Positions 27,982-39,173 of a stretch of DNA of 64,000 bases are shown in pieces. This DNA comes from Azorhizobium sp943371865 (GTDB lineage: Bacteria; Pseudomonadota; Alphaproteobacteria; Rhizobiales; Xanthobacteraceae), in the NCBI RefSeq assembly GCF_943371865.1, contig NZ_CALRWL010000028.1, forward strand, positions 1 through 64,000, given 5' to 3'. Within the stretch, counting starts at the first letter, position 1. The number at the start of each line of letters is the position of its first letter. The notes under the pieces were generated by a model. It had not been told where the DNA came from. It was given only the letters and a program-made list of their open reading frames with translations, and did no database searches. Position numbers and translations under genes: made by a program.

Positions 27982-28605
27982 TCAAGCCCGGCTGCGGACC
28001 ATTTCGGTAAACGCGTCCGGTCGTCCGTAGAAATCAGACAAAGGCAGCGGGATGATCTGCCCCGCCTCCTCCCGCAGCAGGCCCGGAAAACCCCGAACGC
28101 CGAAAGAGGCCATGGTCCGGCGGGTTTCGTTGACATGACTGTCCACCGGGTAGGCCCGACGTGCCGCTTCGAACGCATCGGGCAGCAGGCCGATGGCCTG
28201 AGCCAGATCTGTCAGCACCGCGGGCTCCACCACCCGCCGACCCTCCACATAATGAGCGTGCTGGATCGCCTTCAGCATGGCGGGGCCGTGTCCCGGCGCC
28301 ACCTGCTCCGCGGCGAGAATCGCCGCAATGGTGGGAGCCGAATGGAAGATGGTCGACGGATCGTTGAGCAATCCATCCAGATAGGCCGAGCCGAACTCCT
28401 GCCCGGACATCTCGGCAATCCGTGCATCGGAAGCCCGGATGTGCTGGCGCATGGGCGCCGCCAGACCCGTGGGTTCGGCGAACAGCCCGCCACCGTGCAG
28501 GATCAGTTCCACGCCCGGCACGGCCTGCACGGCCGCCACCAGCGGCGCGGCGGCGTAGCACCAGCCGCACAGCGGGTCATAGATATAGTGCAGCCGCAGC
28601 GTCAT
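27982..28605 (-). CDS. DsbA/FrnE-family thioredoxin-fold protein
   Basis: 207 residues from ATG 28605, with AGGAGG upstream. It opens LRLHYIYDPLCGWCYAAAP: the CGWC active site lies near residue 15 and there is no signal peptide, so it acts in the cytoplasm. A helical insertion follows, and FGVRGFPGLL contains the cis-Pro loop. FrnE-type proteins are thiol oxidoreductases or isomerases linked to stress resistance. It lies 22 bases after the NAD(P)-binding gene on the same strand and is likely co-transcribed with it. Confidence 0.88.
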   Translation of the reverse strand: MTLRLHYIYDPLCGWCYAAAPLVAAVQAVPGVELILHGGGLFAEPTGLAAPMRQHIRASDARIAEMSGQEFGSAYLDGLLNDPSTIFHSAPTIAAILAAEQVAPGHGPAMLKAIQHAHYVEGRRVVEPAVLTDLAQAIGLLPDAFEAARRAYPVDSHVNETRRTMASFGVRGFPGLLREEAGQIIPLPLSDFYGRPDAFTEMVRSRA

Positions 28606-28627
28606 CACGCGATCCTCCTGGCGGGCC

Positions 28628-29239
28628 TCAATACCCGACGGTGAAACGCTGGCGCACATGGCGCGGCGCTTCCACTTCGTCGGCCAATGCCACCGCAAAG
28701 TCCTCGAACGAGATGGAGCTGCGCCCATCAGCGGCGGTCAGAAGCTGATCACCACCGAGGCGGAATATGCCGGTCCGGGTGCCGGGAATGAACTCGGCCG
28801 AAGGGGACAGGAAGGTCCAGGCGAGGGAGCTTTGGCCCTTCAGAAGATCCAGGAAGGCGCCGCCGGCCTTGGCCTCGGTGAGGTAGATGGCGGGAAAACC
28901 CGGCGCATCATAGAGCGCCACGCCGGGGGCGACTTCCAGGCTGCCGGCGCCGCCGACCACCAGATAGCGCGGCACGCCGGCCTCGGTCACCGCGGCGATG
29001 AGCTTCTGCGGGTCGCTGGCGGAGAAATGAATGGAGCTGATGACCACGTCATGGCCCCGCAGCAGAGCCGCAAGGGCCGCAGAGTCGCCCGCATCTCCGG
29101 CAATGGCCGTGACGCCGGCGAGCGCCGCGATCTTTTCCGGCTGGCGCGCAATGGCGGTCACCGCATGGCCGCGCTGGGACAGTTCGGCGAGAATGCGGGA
29201 GCCGGCCGCGCCGGACGCACCAATAAGGGCGATCTTCAT
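28628..29239 (-). CDS. NAD(P)H-binding oxidoreductase, atypical SDR
   Basis: 203 residues from ATG 29239 (MKIALIGASGAAGSRIL). The Rossmann motif G-A-S-G-A-A-G at residues 7-13 is followed by RGHAVTAIARQPEKI; SDGRSSISFEDFAVALADEVE near the end is typical of the YwnB/NAD(P)H-binding family. There is no classical YxxxK pair. Such genes are often controlled by a divergent HxlR regulator that responds to quinones or aldehydes, as the arrangement here suggests. Substrate unknown. Confidence 0.88.
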   Translation of the reverse strand: MKIALIGASGAAGSRILAELSQRGHAVTAIARQPEKIAALAGVTAIAGDAGDSAALAALLRGHDVVISSIHFSASDPQKLIAAVTEAGVPRYLVVGGAGSLEVAPGVALYDAPGFPAIYLTEAKAGGAFLDLLKGQSSLAWTFLSPSAEFIPGTRTGIFRLGGDQLLTAADGRSSISFEDFAVALADEVEAPRHVRQRFTVGY

Positions 29240-29306
29240 CTTCTGATCCTCAATAGGTTTCTGATAGATACCAGATGTCGTTTTTGATATTAGATGTAAA
29301 GAAGGC

Positions 29307-29324
29307 ACCTGAGACATATCAGGT
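29307..29324. promoter_or_regulatory. Inverted repeat in the HxlR divergent promoter
   Basis: acctga-gacata-tcaggt, a perfect 6-bp inverted repeat with a 6-base spacer between divergent genes at 29239 and 29360. A related half-site series ataccagatgt / gatattagatgt lies at 29268-29297. HxlR regulators bind short palindromes in such spacers, so this is a candidate operator. Confidence 0.5.
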
Positions 29325-29359
29325 CACCCATTGGAAACCGCTTCCACTTAGGCCCAATC

Positions 29360-29764
29360 ATGCTGCGCATCCCCAGCCCCTACAGTGCCCATTGCCCCAC
29401 CCGCCAGGTGCTTGACCGCATCGCCGACAAATGGACGGTGTTGATCCTTGGCCTGCTGTGTGAACAACCCCGCCGCTTCAACGCCCTGCGCCGCGAGGTC
29501 GAGGGCCTGTCGCAGAAAGTATTGTCGCAGACGCTCAAGAGCCTGGAACGGGACGGGCTCGTCACACGCACGGCCTTCGCCACGGTGCCGGTGACGGTGG
29601 AATACGCCATCACCCCACTGGGCGCCTCGCTTGCCCTCACTTTGGTGCCCCTGGTGCGATGGGCCGAGGCCCATATGGGCGACGTCACGGACGCTCAGGC
29701 TGATTTTGACGGACGGGGCAGATCTGAGGCCCAAATTTCCGGAGCTATCGCGGTACCTGCGTGA
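29360..29764 (+). CDS. HxlR-family transcriptional regulator
   Basis: 134 residues. Winged helix of the HxlR type: CPTRQVLDRIADKWTVLILGLL, then FNALRREVEGLSQKVLSQTLKSLERDGLVTR and VEYAITPLGASL. Cys17 in HCPTR is the position used for thiol or electrophile sensing in several members. It is divergent from the NAD(P)H-binding and DsbA-like genes, its likely targets. It ends in a non-conserved 25-residue tail. Confidence 0.93.
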   Translation: MLRIPSPYSAHCPTRQVLDRIADKWTVLILGLLCEQPRRFNALRREVEGLSQKVLSQTLKSLERDGLVTRTAFATVPVTVEYAITPLGASLALTLVPLVRWAEAHMGDVTDAQADFDGRGRSEAQISGAIAVPA

Positions 29765-29901
29765 GGAGATGGCAGAAAGGTGGCCGACCTCGCGCGGATT
29801 TGAGGTCGCTACCCTGGAAGAGTTCGAAGGGCATGCCTAGCTAAGGTCACGTTCCCCAACCGCAGCCCCGTCGGCGCGGTCATAGAGGCGACCCTCTGCT
29901 T

Positions 29902-30363
29902 ATGCCAATAACCTTGACCATCAATGGGCAGCCGCGCGTGATCGATGCTGATCCCGACATGCCGCTGCTTTGGGCGCTGCGCGACGAACTGGACCTCACG
30001 GGGACCAAGTTCGGCTGCGGTCAAGCCCTATGCGGCGCCTGCACCGTGCATATGGACGGTGCCGCCATCCGCTCCTGCCAGACCACCATCGGCGACGTGG
30101 GGACGGCCAAGATCACCACCATCGAAGGCGTCACGGGCAAGACCGCCGAGGCGGTGCAGGCCGCGTGGCGGGCACTGGATGTGGTCCAGTGCGGCTATTG
30201 CCAGTCCGGCCAGATCATGTCGGCCGTGGCCCTCCTGTCCGACAACAAGAAGCCCTCCGACAGCGACATCGACGCGGCCATGGACGGCAATGTCTGCCGC
30301 TGTGCCACCTACCAGCGGGTGCGTGCCGCCATCCACGACGCCGCCCGCCGGCTGGAGGCCTGA
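29902..30363 (+). CDS. 2Fe-2S subunit of molybdenum hydroxylase (IorA-like)
   Basis: 153 residues. N-terminal plant-type ferredoxin domain with FGCGQALCGACTVH and a fourth Cys in IRSCQTT, then the helical 2Fe-2S domain with VQCGYCQSGQIM and CRCATYQRV. This is the small electron-transfer subunit of xanthine-dehydrogenase-type enzymes of the isoquinoline 1-oxidoreductase group. It lies three bases before the large subunit gene. No FAD subunit is present, as expected for this two-subunit class. Confidence 0.93.
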   Translation: MPITLTINGQPRVIDADPDMPLLWALRDELDLTGTKFGCGQALCGACTVHMDGAAIRSCQTTIGDVGTAKITTIEGVTGKTAEAVQAAWRALDVVQCGYCQSGQIMSAVALLSDNKKPSDSDIDAAMDGNVCRCATYQRVRAAIHDAARRLEA

Positions 30364-30366
30364 GCC

Positions 30367-32604
30367 ATGAACGCATTTGTCCGCGCTTCCGAAGCCCTCG
30401 CCCAAAAGGCCGCCGAAACCGCTGCCGCAGCGGGTGAAACCGCGCTCTCCCGCCGCTTCATGCTGCGCGCCATGGGCGGCGTCGGCGTCGGCCTCATCCT
30501 CGGCGCCGCTATGCCCGGCCTCGTGGGAGAGGCCCATGCGGCAGGAAAAGCGGGCGGGGAAGCCCCTGCCTTCAATCCCTTTGTCCGGCTGTCGCCCGAC
30601 GGCACGGTCACCGTCATCATCAAGCATCTGGACCTCGGCCAGGGCACGACCACCGGTTTGGCGACGTTGGTCGCCGAAGAGATGGATGCGGATTGGTCCA
30701 AGGTTCGCACCGAGTTTGCCCCTGCCGATGCCAAGCTCTATGGCAATGCCGCTTTCGGCGGCGCCCAGGGCACCGGCGGCTCCACCTCCATGGCGGCGAG
30801 CTTCGATGTCTATCGTCAGGCCGGGGCAACCGCGCGCGCCATGCTGTTGGCGGCCGCCGCCAAGGCGATGAATGTGCCCGCCGACGCCATTACGGTCACC
30901 TCGGGCATGCTCATTGCCGGGCCTAAGACCGCAAGCTTCGGCGAACTGGCGGCTGCCGCCGCGCAGGAGCCGGTGCCGCAGAATGTGCCGCTCAAGAAGC
31001 CGGCGAATTATGCCCTGATCGGAAAAGAGGGCGTCCACCGGGTGGACAATGTCGCCAAGACCACCGGCGCGCCGATCTACACCCAGGATGTGAAGCTGCC
31101 GGACATGCTGGTGGCCGTGGTCGCCCACCCGCCGCGCTTCGGCGCCACGGTGCGCAGCCATGATGCCACCGCCGCCCGAGCGGTGAAAGGCGTGGCGGAT
31201 GTGGTGGTGGTGCCCCAGGGCGTCGCCGTTCTGGCCCGCACCACCTTCGCCGCCATGAAGGGCCGTGATGCCCTCAAGGTCGAATGGGACGAGAGCAAAG
31301 CGGAGAAGCGCGGCACCGCCGCGTTGCTGGCGGAATATCGCGAGCATCTCGGCAAGCCCGGCTCCGTTGCGGAAACCGAGGGCGATGTGGCCCAGGCCTT
31401 CAGCCAGCCCGGCGTGAAGGTGGTGGAGGCGGACTTCGAATTCCCCTACCTCGCCCATGCCTCCATGGAACCCATGAACGCCGTGGCGCAGATCACCGGT
31501 GATCGTGTCACCGTGTGGACCGCCTCGCAATTCCCGTCCGCAGACGTCCCCGCCGCGGCCGCCGTCGCGGGCACGACCCCGGATAAGGTGGTCATCAACG
31601 CGCTTTGGGCCGGTGGCAGCTTCGGCCGCCGGGCGGTGCCCAATTCCGACTTCGTGGCGGAGGCGGTGGCCATCGCCAAGGCTCACGGGAAGGGCGTGCC
31701 GGTGAAGCTGGTGTGGACCCGCGAGGATGACATGAAGGCGGGCTATTACCGCCCCATGTATTTGCACCGGGTGAAGGCGGCTGTGGATGCCACCGGCAAG
31801 CCGGTGGCCTGGCATCACCGCATCGTCGGCCAGTCGATCCTCTCCGGCACCTTCTTCGAGAAGATGATGGTGGTGGACAATATCGACGCCACCTCGGTGG
31901 AAGGCGCCGCGGGCCTTGGCTATGCGGTGCCCAACCGCCGAGTGGAACTCACCAGCCCCAAGGTGGGCGTGCCGGTGCTGTGGTGGCGCTCGGTGGGTCA
32001 CACCCACACCGCTTATGCGGTGGAGGTGATGATCGACCAGTTGGCCAAGGCGGCGGGCAAGGATCCGGTGGCATTCCGCATGGACCTGATCACCGATCCC
32101 CGGCTGAAGGCGGTTCTGGCGCTGGTGGCGGAGAAGGCGCGCTGGGGCACCTCCCTGGAGAAGGGGAAGTTCCGTGGGGTCGCCGCACACAAGAGCTTCA
32201 ACACTTATGTGGCCGAGGTCGCCGAGATCACCTTGCTGGACAAGGGCTATCGGGTGGACCGGGTGATTGCGGCGGTGGATTGCGGCATTGTGGTCAATCC
32301 TGACGTCATCCGCGCCCAGGTGGAGGGCGGGGTCGGCTTCGGCCTCGGCCATGCCATGCAGGATGCCATCACTTTGACCGACGGCGTGGTGGATCAGGCC
32401 AATTTCGACACCTATGAGCCGCTGCGCATGTCGCAGATGCCCAAGGTGGAAGTGCACATCATGCCGTCCGACGCCAAGCCCACCGGCATTGGCGAGCCCG
32501 GCGTGCCGCCTATCGCCCCGGCGGTGGCCAATGCGCTGTTTGCCGCCACCGGCAAGCCGGTGCTGCGCCTGCCCTTCACCCTCAACGCCGTCGGCGCGTC
32601 CTGA
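30367..32604 (+). CDS. Molybdopterin-binding subunit, IorB-like aldehyde/N-heterocycle oxidase
   Basis: 745 residues. An N-terminal Tat-like region (LSRRFMLRAMGGVGVGLILGAAMPG) suggests export of the folded complex to the periplasm. Two tandem molybdopterin-binding halves follow; GGSFGRRAVPNSDF and the C-terminal GIGEPGVPPIAPAVANAL with the catalytic Glu are diagnostic. The substrate could be an aldehyde or N-heterocycle. A cytochrome c partner, frequent in periplasmic members, is not next to it. Forms an operon with the 29902 gene. Confidence 0.92.
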   Translation: MNAFVRASEALAQKAAETAAAAGETALSRRFMLRAMGGVGVGLILGAAMPGLVGEAHAAGKAGGEAPAFNPFVRLSPDGTVTVIIKHLDLGQGTTTGLATLVAEEMDADWSKVRTEFAPADAKLYGNAAFGGAQGTGGSTSMAASFDVYRQAGATARAMLLAAAAKAMNVPADAITVTSGMLIAGPKTASFGELAAAAAQEPVPQNVPLKKPANYALIGKEGVHRVDNVAKTTGAPIYTQDVKLPDMLVAVVAHPPRFGATVRSHDATAARAVKGVADVVVVPQGVAVLARTTFAAMKGRDALKVEWDESKAEKRGTAALLAEYREHLGKPGSVAETEGDVAQAFSQPGVKVVEADFEFPYLAHASMEPMNAVAQITGDRVTVWTASQFPSADVPAAAAVAGTTPDKVVINALWAGGSFGRRAVPNSDFVAEAVAIAKAHGKGVPVKLVWTREDDMKAGYYRPMYLHRVKAAVDATGKPVAWHHRIVGQSILSGTFFEKMMVVDNIDATSVEGAAGLGYAVPNRRVELTSPKVGVPVLWWRSVGHTHTAYAVEVMIDQLAKAAGKDPVAFRMDLITDPRLKAVLALVAEKARWGTSLEKGKFRGVAAHKSFNTYVAEVAEITLLDKGYRVDRVIAAVDCGIVVNPDVIRAQVEGGVGFGLGHAMQDAITLTDGVVDQANFDTYEPLRMSQMPKVEVHIMPSDAKPTGIGEPGVPPIAPAVANALFAATGKPVLRLPFTLNAVGAS

Positions 32605-32612
32605 GCCGCGCC

Positions 32613-32638
32613 GGGGCCGGGCCTACGGGTCCGGCCCC
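32613..32638. terminator. Hairpin between convergent genes
   Basis: ggggccgg / ccggcccc (32613-32620 / 32631-32638) between the IorB-like gene and the convergent 32644 gene. No T tract; modest support. Confidence 0.4.
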
Positions 32639-32643
32639 GATCG

Positions 32644-33750
32644 TCATTTCGCTTGAATCGCGCGAAAGCCCACATAGCCGGCATCGGCGTCATAGAGATA
32701 ATCGAAGCCGTTGAGGAAGCGGACCGAGGTGTTCACGAACGGGCCGGGATTGGCGTCCTTTCGCACCAGCACCACGGCCAAGGGCGCCACCGGATTGGCC
32801 GCATCGCCGAGCTTGAAGCTGTAGGCGATACCCGCTGTGCCCGGAATGCTGACACTCACGGAGGTTCCGGGATCGAGCGTTGGCAAGGGACCGCTGCCCG
32901 GCGTGCTATGGCCCGCCAATTGGTCGGGCGGCACGCGCAGATACATGGTGGTGACGCCCGTATCCATCAGCATCGTGCCGCACGCGGGCGGCGTCTTGCC
33001 CTCGAGCGACAGGCAGGCAGGGGCCGCGGACCAGTCGGGATAAACCGCACTCTTCTCCAGCTTCACGAAGCTGAAGCCCGCCGCCACATTGGCATCCAGG
33101 CCCACCTGAAGTCCCCGCTGCGACACCACATAGCCACGCCGGATCGTCCCTGGCTTGCCCGGCTCGCCCATGCCCTCAACCATGAGCAGGGGGTTATGAT
33201 CCGGCGTTCCCTGGGCCTGATGGTCGTGCTGACGGGCGAACCCCACGCCGATCATGGCGATATGGCGCGGGTTGCGGCGCGGGCGGCAGTTGCGTGCGGT
33301 GGACGTGCAGGCAATCTCGCGCACCGCCAGTACCGGCATGGGCCGTGTGGTAACACGATTGCCGTTGGCCCCGGACAGCGTCACTGGCGTCACCACCCAG
33401 ATGCCCTTCTCGATGCGGCCGGAGCTGGAATAGGTCAGCGTGCCCGGGCCGAGCGTGGGCAATTGCGCGAGATTGGGAATAGAGGTGGCGGACACCACGA
33501 TGCCGGTGGAGCCGGTATCCATGGTGCCGCGATGCACCGGCCCCGCACCGAAGGCGATGCCCAGTTTCGGCGTCCGCGTGATCGGTTGGCCAGCCATGGG
33601 CGCATTGAGGAAGGGCAGAAACACCGCAGCCCCCGCCCCGGCATAGTCCGGCCCGGCCGCTTGAGCGGGGACGGCGCGCGCCAGGCCAGCGCAGACGAGG
33701 CCAAGGCTCAGGATGCGCGCGGCGCGGTGCAAATGGGCAAGACTGACCAT
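32644..33750 (-). CDS. Exported protein with two DTG motifs, possible pepsin-like protease
   Basis: 368 residues with a signal peptide (about 1-31, ending AQAAG). Two Asp-Thr-Gly motifs lie in separate halves: HRGTMDTGSTGIVVSA near residue 77 and CGTMLMDTGVTTMYLRVP near residue 263. Each is preceded by a hydrophobic strand, as in the two lobes of pepsin-fold aspartic proteases (DTGS and DTGT). Two Cys pairs sit in CTSTARNC and CLSLEGKTPPAC. I know no function for this family. The assignment is inference from the motif layout; the spacing of about 185 residues and total length fit. Confidence 0.6.
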   Translation of the reverse strand: MVSLAHLHRAARILSLGLVCAGLARAVPAQAAGPDYAGAGAAVFLPFLNAPMAGQPITRTPKLGIAFGAGPVHRGTMDTGSTGIVVSATSIPNLAQLPTLGPGTLTYSSSGRIEKGIWVVTPVTLSGANGNRVTTRPMPVLAVREIACTSTARNCRPRRNPRHIAMIGVGFARQHDHQAQGTPDHNPLLMVEGMGEPGKPGTIRRGYVVSQRGLQVGLDANVAAGFSFVKLEKSAVYPDWSAAPACLSLEGKTPPACGTMLMDTGVTTMYLRVPPDQLAGHSTPGSGPLPTLDPGTSVSVSIPGTAGIAYSFKLGDAANPVAPLAVVLVRKDANPGPFVNTSVRFLNGFDYLYDADAGYVGFRAIQAK

Positions 33751-33785
33751 GCGTCCCTTCAGCTCCCAGTCATGGCGTTTCGGTC

Positions 33786-34241
33786 TCAGTCCGCGAGCGT
33801 CTTGAGCATATAGATCCGGCGCAGGCCCTTCTCCTCGACGCGATGGGTCTCGCGATAGCCAATGCGTGCATAGAGCGCGAGATTCTCCGTCATGATGTCC
33901 TGCGTATAGAGTCGCACGGCCCCATAGCCCGCCGCGCGCGCCGCCTGCTCGGCGAATTGCAGCAGTATCCGGCCAATGCCGGTGCCGTGCAGCGACGGGT
34001 CAACCGCCACATTGTCCAGCAACATGGCGTCGTCCTGCGGCAGGAGCACCACGAGGCCCTGGAGAATGCCGTCCCGCTCCGCCACATGGATGCGGCCGTC
34101 GCCGATCAGCGCGGCATAGTCGTCGCGCATGGGCCCAGGCAGCAGACCATTGCGCAGCACGTAGGGAGAATAGGCGGCGTGGACCAGCGCCTCAACGGCG
34201 GGCTGGTCCTCCGGGCGGGCAAGGCGCAGGTGAGAGGACAT
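33786..34241 (-). CDS. GNAT-family N-acetyltransferase
   Basis: 151 residues from ATG 34241 (MSSHLRLARPEDQ). The acetyl-CoA loop is present as LDNVAVDPSLHGTGIGRILLQFAE, followed by LYTQDIMTENLALYARIGYRET. Single-domain acetyltransferase; substrate unknown. The frame continues upstream to 34355, but that part is not conserved-looking. It diverges from the 34394 gene. Confidence 0.88.
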   Translation of the reverse strand: MSSHLRLARPEDQPAVEALVHAAYSPYVLRNGLLPGPMRDDYAALIGDGRIHVAERDGILQGLVVLLPQDDAMLLDNVAVDPSLHGTGIGRILLQFAEQAARAAGYGAVRLYTQDIMTENLALYARIGYRETHRVEEKGLRRIYMLKTLAD

Positions 34242-34393
34242 CGAAGGCGTTATAGCAGCGCAGAGCCACCCGGAACAGGTGCGGAAGGTTGCACGATACT
34301 CCCGCGACCCGAGTGGATAGGCGCCCGGGCCCTCTTGCCGCTCCCCGGTCTTCACCGCACTCTGCGCTCCCTTGCGTCCTCCAGAGACACCCC

Positions 34394-35092
34394 ATGCGCC
34401 ATCAGATTTCCGGTACCACCCTCCCGGTTCTCCAGGTCACCCTCGAAGCCGGGGAGACGCTGCTGGCGGAAGCCGACCGCCTGTCGTGGATGACCAACAA
34501 TGTCGCCCTGCACACCACCACCGCCGCTGGCGGCGCGGGCGGACTGTTCGGCGTCATCGGCCGAGTGCTCTCAGGCGGCGGCCTGTTCATGACCGAATTC
34601 ACCGCCCAGGGCGGCGAGGCACTGGTGGCCTTTGCGGCCACCGTGCCCGGCAACATCATCGAAATTCCAGTATCGCCGCAGCGCGGCTTCATGGTGCACC
34701 GGCATGGGTTCCTGGCCGGCGCGGCCAGCCTGCAGCTGGCCATCGGCTTCCAGCAGAGCCTGGGCGCCGGGGTGTTCGGCGGCAACGGCTTCGTGCTGCA
34801 GCGCCTCACCGGCACGGGCACCGCCTTCGTGGAACTGGGCGGCGAGATCGTCAGCTATGACTTGTCGCCGGGCCAGCAACTCCTGGTGCATCCCGGCCAT
34901 GTGGGGATGTTCGAGGAGAGCGTGGGCTTCAACATCACCATGATGCGCGGCGTGCGCAACGTCCTGTTCGGCGGCGATGGCCTATTCCTGGCGGAATTGA
35001 CCGGACCGGGCAAGGTGTGGCTCCAGACGTTGACGCCCTCAAAGCTGGCCCACGCGCTGGCACCCTACATGCCGCCCGCGGAGAAGGGCTGA
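34394..35092 (+). CDS. TIGR00266 / AIM24 family protein
   Basis: 232 residues from ATG 34394. It begins RHQISGTTLPVLQVTLEAGE and has the family's beta-helical pattern: AEADRLSWMTNNVALHTT, GLFMTEFTAQGG, PGQQLLVHPGHVGMFEESVGF and the tail LAHALAPYMPP. The family is widespread with no assigned biochemical role (mitochondrial AIM24 is distantly related). An upstream extension to 34289 is unsupported. Confidence 0.9.
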   Translation: MRHQISGTTLPVLQVTLEAGETLLAEADRLSWMTNNVALHTTTAAGGAGGLFGVIGRVLSGGGLFMTEFTAQGGEALVAFAATVPGNIIEIPVSPQRGFMVHRHGFLAGAASLQLAIGFQQSLGAGVFGGNGFVLQRLTGTGTAFVELGGEIVSYDLSPGQQLLVHPGHVGMFEESVGFNITMMRGVRNVLFGGDGLFLAELTGPGKVWLQTLTPSKLAHALAPYMPPAEKG

Positions 35093-35098
35093 GGTCTG

Positions 35099-35127
35099 GC
35101 GGACACGGGTAATGCGCCCGTGTCCGC
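35099..35127. terminator. Hairpin between convergent TIGR00266 and HDAC-like genes
   Basis: Perfect 11-bp stem gcggacacggg / cccgtgtccgc with a 7-base loop, six bases after one stop and ten before the other. No T tract, but placement supports a shared transcription end. Confidence 0.6.
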
Positions 35128-35137
35128 CGGCACAGGT

Positions 35138-36067
35138 TCAGCCGTGCATCAGCGCGGTCACATGGGCGGCGGCGGACGAGGCCAGACCTTCCAGGTCATA
35201 GCCGCCCTCCAGAACCGAGACCACGCGGCCGTCGCAATATTTGTCGGCCACTTCCATCAGCCGCTTGGTGACCCAGCCGAAATCGGTGTCCACCAGCCGC
35301 AGGGAGGCCAGCGGGTCGTTCTTGTGGGCATCGAAGCCGGCGGAGATGATCAGCAGTTCCGGCCGAAAGGTCTCCAGCCGGGGGAAGATCCGGCTTTCGA
35401 ACGCTTCCTTGAATTTGTCGCCCGCATCCCCGGAGCGCAGCGGGGCATTGACGATGGTGCCCACCGCGCCGATCTCGCTCACCGCGCCGCTGCCAGGATA
35501 GAGCGGCATCTCATGGGTGGAGGCGTACAGCACGCTGTCATCCGCCCAGAAGATCTCTTGCGTCCCATTGCCGTGGTGCACGTCGAAATCCACGATCGCC
35601 ACTCGCCCGAGACCATATTTCGCCTGCGCATGGCGCGCGGCGATGGCCACCTGGTTGAGCAGGCAGAAGCCCATGGGCCGCCGCGTCTCGCAATGATGGC
35701 CCGGCGGGCGCATGGCCACGAATGCGTTGGTGACGCGCTTCTCCATCACCTCATCCACGGCAAAGCAGGCACCGCCCACGGCGCGCGTGACCGCCTCCCA
35801 GGAGCCCGGCGAGAGGATGGTATCGGAATCGATCCGCACCACCCCTTCATGGGGCGTAGCCTCGGCCAGGGAGTCGACGAAATCCTCGGGATGAACCCGG
35901 ATGATGTCATCCCGTTCGCCGCGCGGCGCCTGATCGCGCAACAGCGTGGCAAAACGCTCCTGCTCGAAAATGCGGTCCAGGGCGCGCAACCGATCCGGCC
36001 GCTCGGGGTGACCGGCTGGGGTGAGATGGTCCAGCCCGGCGGGGTGGGTCACGAGCAACGTGGACAT
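35138..36067 (-). CDS. Histone deacetylase-family hydrolase
   Basis: 309 residues. The zinc-hydrolase arginase/deacetylase fold is shown by RPPGHHCETRRPMGFCLLNQVAIAA, VAIVDFDVHHGNGTQEIF (zinc ligands D and H), and LIISAGFDAHKNDPLA. Closest known relatives are bacterial class II HDAC-like and acetylpolyamine amidohydrolases, which remove acetyl groups from small amines or lysines. Substrate not predictable. The N-terminus STLLVTHPAGLDH fits a cytoplasmic enzyme. Confidence 0.93.
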   Translation of the reverse strand: MSTLLVTHPAGLDHLTPAGHPERPDRLRALDRIFEQERFATLLRDQAPRGERDDIIRVHPEDFVDSLAEATPHEGVVRIDSDTILSPGSWEAVTRAVGGACFAVDEVMEKRVTNAFVAMRPPGHHCETRRPMGFCLLNQVAIAARHAQAKYGLGRVAIVDFDVHHGNGTQEIFWADDSVLYASTHEMPLYPGSGAVSEIGAVGTIVNAPLRSGDAGDKFKEAFESRIFPRLETFRPELLIISAGFDAHKNDPLASLRLVDTDFGWVTKRLMEVADKYCDGRVVSVLEGGYDLEGLASSAAAHVTALMHG

Positions 36068-36180
36068 GGCGTCAGGCCTCTCTCAAGGAGGTTTTGTGTC
36101 CCTGACATACCATATTCCAGTCAGTTCGGAATGATTTTGAGCTGGCTCAAAAGCGTCACGTCCGCACCGACCCGATCATA

Positions 36181-36208
36181 AAAAAGGGGCGCCGAAGCAC
36201 CCCTTTTT
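36181..36208 (-). terminator. Terminator of ppdK
   Basis: aaaaagggg / ccccttttt stem (36181-36189 / 36200-36208) with a 10-base loop; the A tract becomes the U tract on the minus strand. Lies 21 bases after the ppdK stop. Confidence 0.85.
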
Positions 36209-36228
36209 CATATGGGAAGGGGGCCGGA

Positions 36229-38907
<2,679 letters not shown>

Positions 38908-39032
38908 CTCGGAGATCCCCTTAGGGTAGCGCGCGTGTCGTGGAATGGCGCGATTGCTTTAGCTTGGCAGACGCCAAGCTTCAACTGCGGGCACCGGCAC
39001 ACCCTGAGGGCCATACCATGTCGCCCAAGGCT

Positions 39033-39173
39033 TTAGTGGGGCAGCAGGCCCAGGATGCCCACGACGATCAGATAGACCGCCACGAGCACATTGAGCAGCC
39101 GCGGAAACATCAGGATCAGAACGCCGGCCACCAGCGCCACGATCGGCTGGAGGATCACGAGGTCAAGAGTCAT
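39033..39173 (-). CDS. DUF3096 small membrane protein
   Basis: 46 residues from ATG 39173. It reads MTLDLVILQPIVALVAG ... PRLLNVLVAVYLIVVGILGLL: two hydrophobic helices joined by a short FPRLLN turn. This is the DUF3096 pattern, a very short inner-membrane family of unknown function. The 141-base gene is easily missed by gene finders. It lies between ppdK and the divergent MBL-fold gene. Confidence 0.85.
   Translation of the reverse strand: MTLDLVILQPIVALVAGVLILMFPRLLNVLVAVYLIVVGILGLLPH

Noticed and set aside
29631..29840. A 69-codon plus-strand frame overlapping the end of the HxlR gene, with a protein-like tail (LRPKFPELSRYLREEMAERW)
   Set aside because: No ribosome binding site, overlaps a well supported gene in another frame, and no recognised family. 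Could be a gene remnant, but evidence is too thin.
30028..32457. An open minus-strand frame of over 800 codons opposite the molybdenum hydroxylase genes
   Set aside because: Its residues are His/Gly/Arg/Ala-rich in the pattern of an antisense shadow of high-G+C codons, and the plus strand encodes recognisable conserved proteins.
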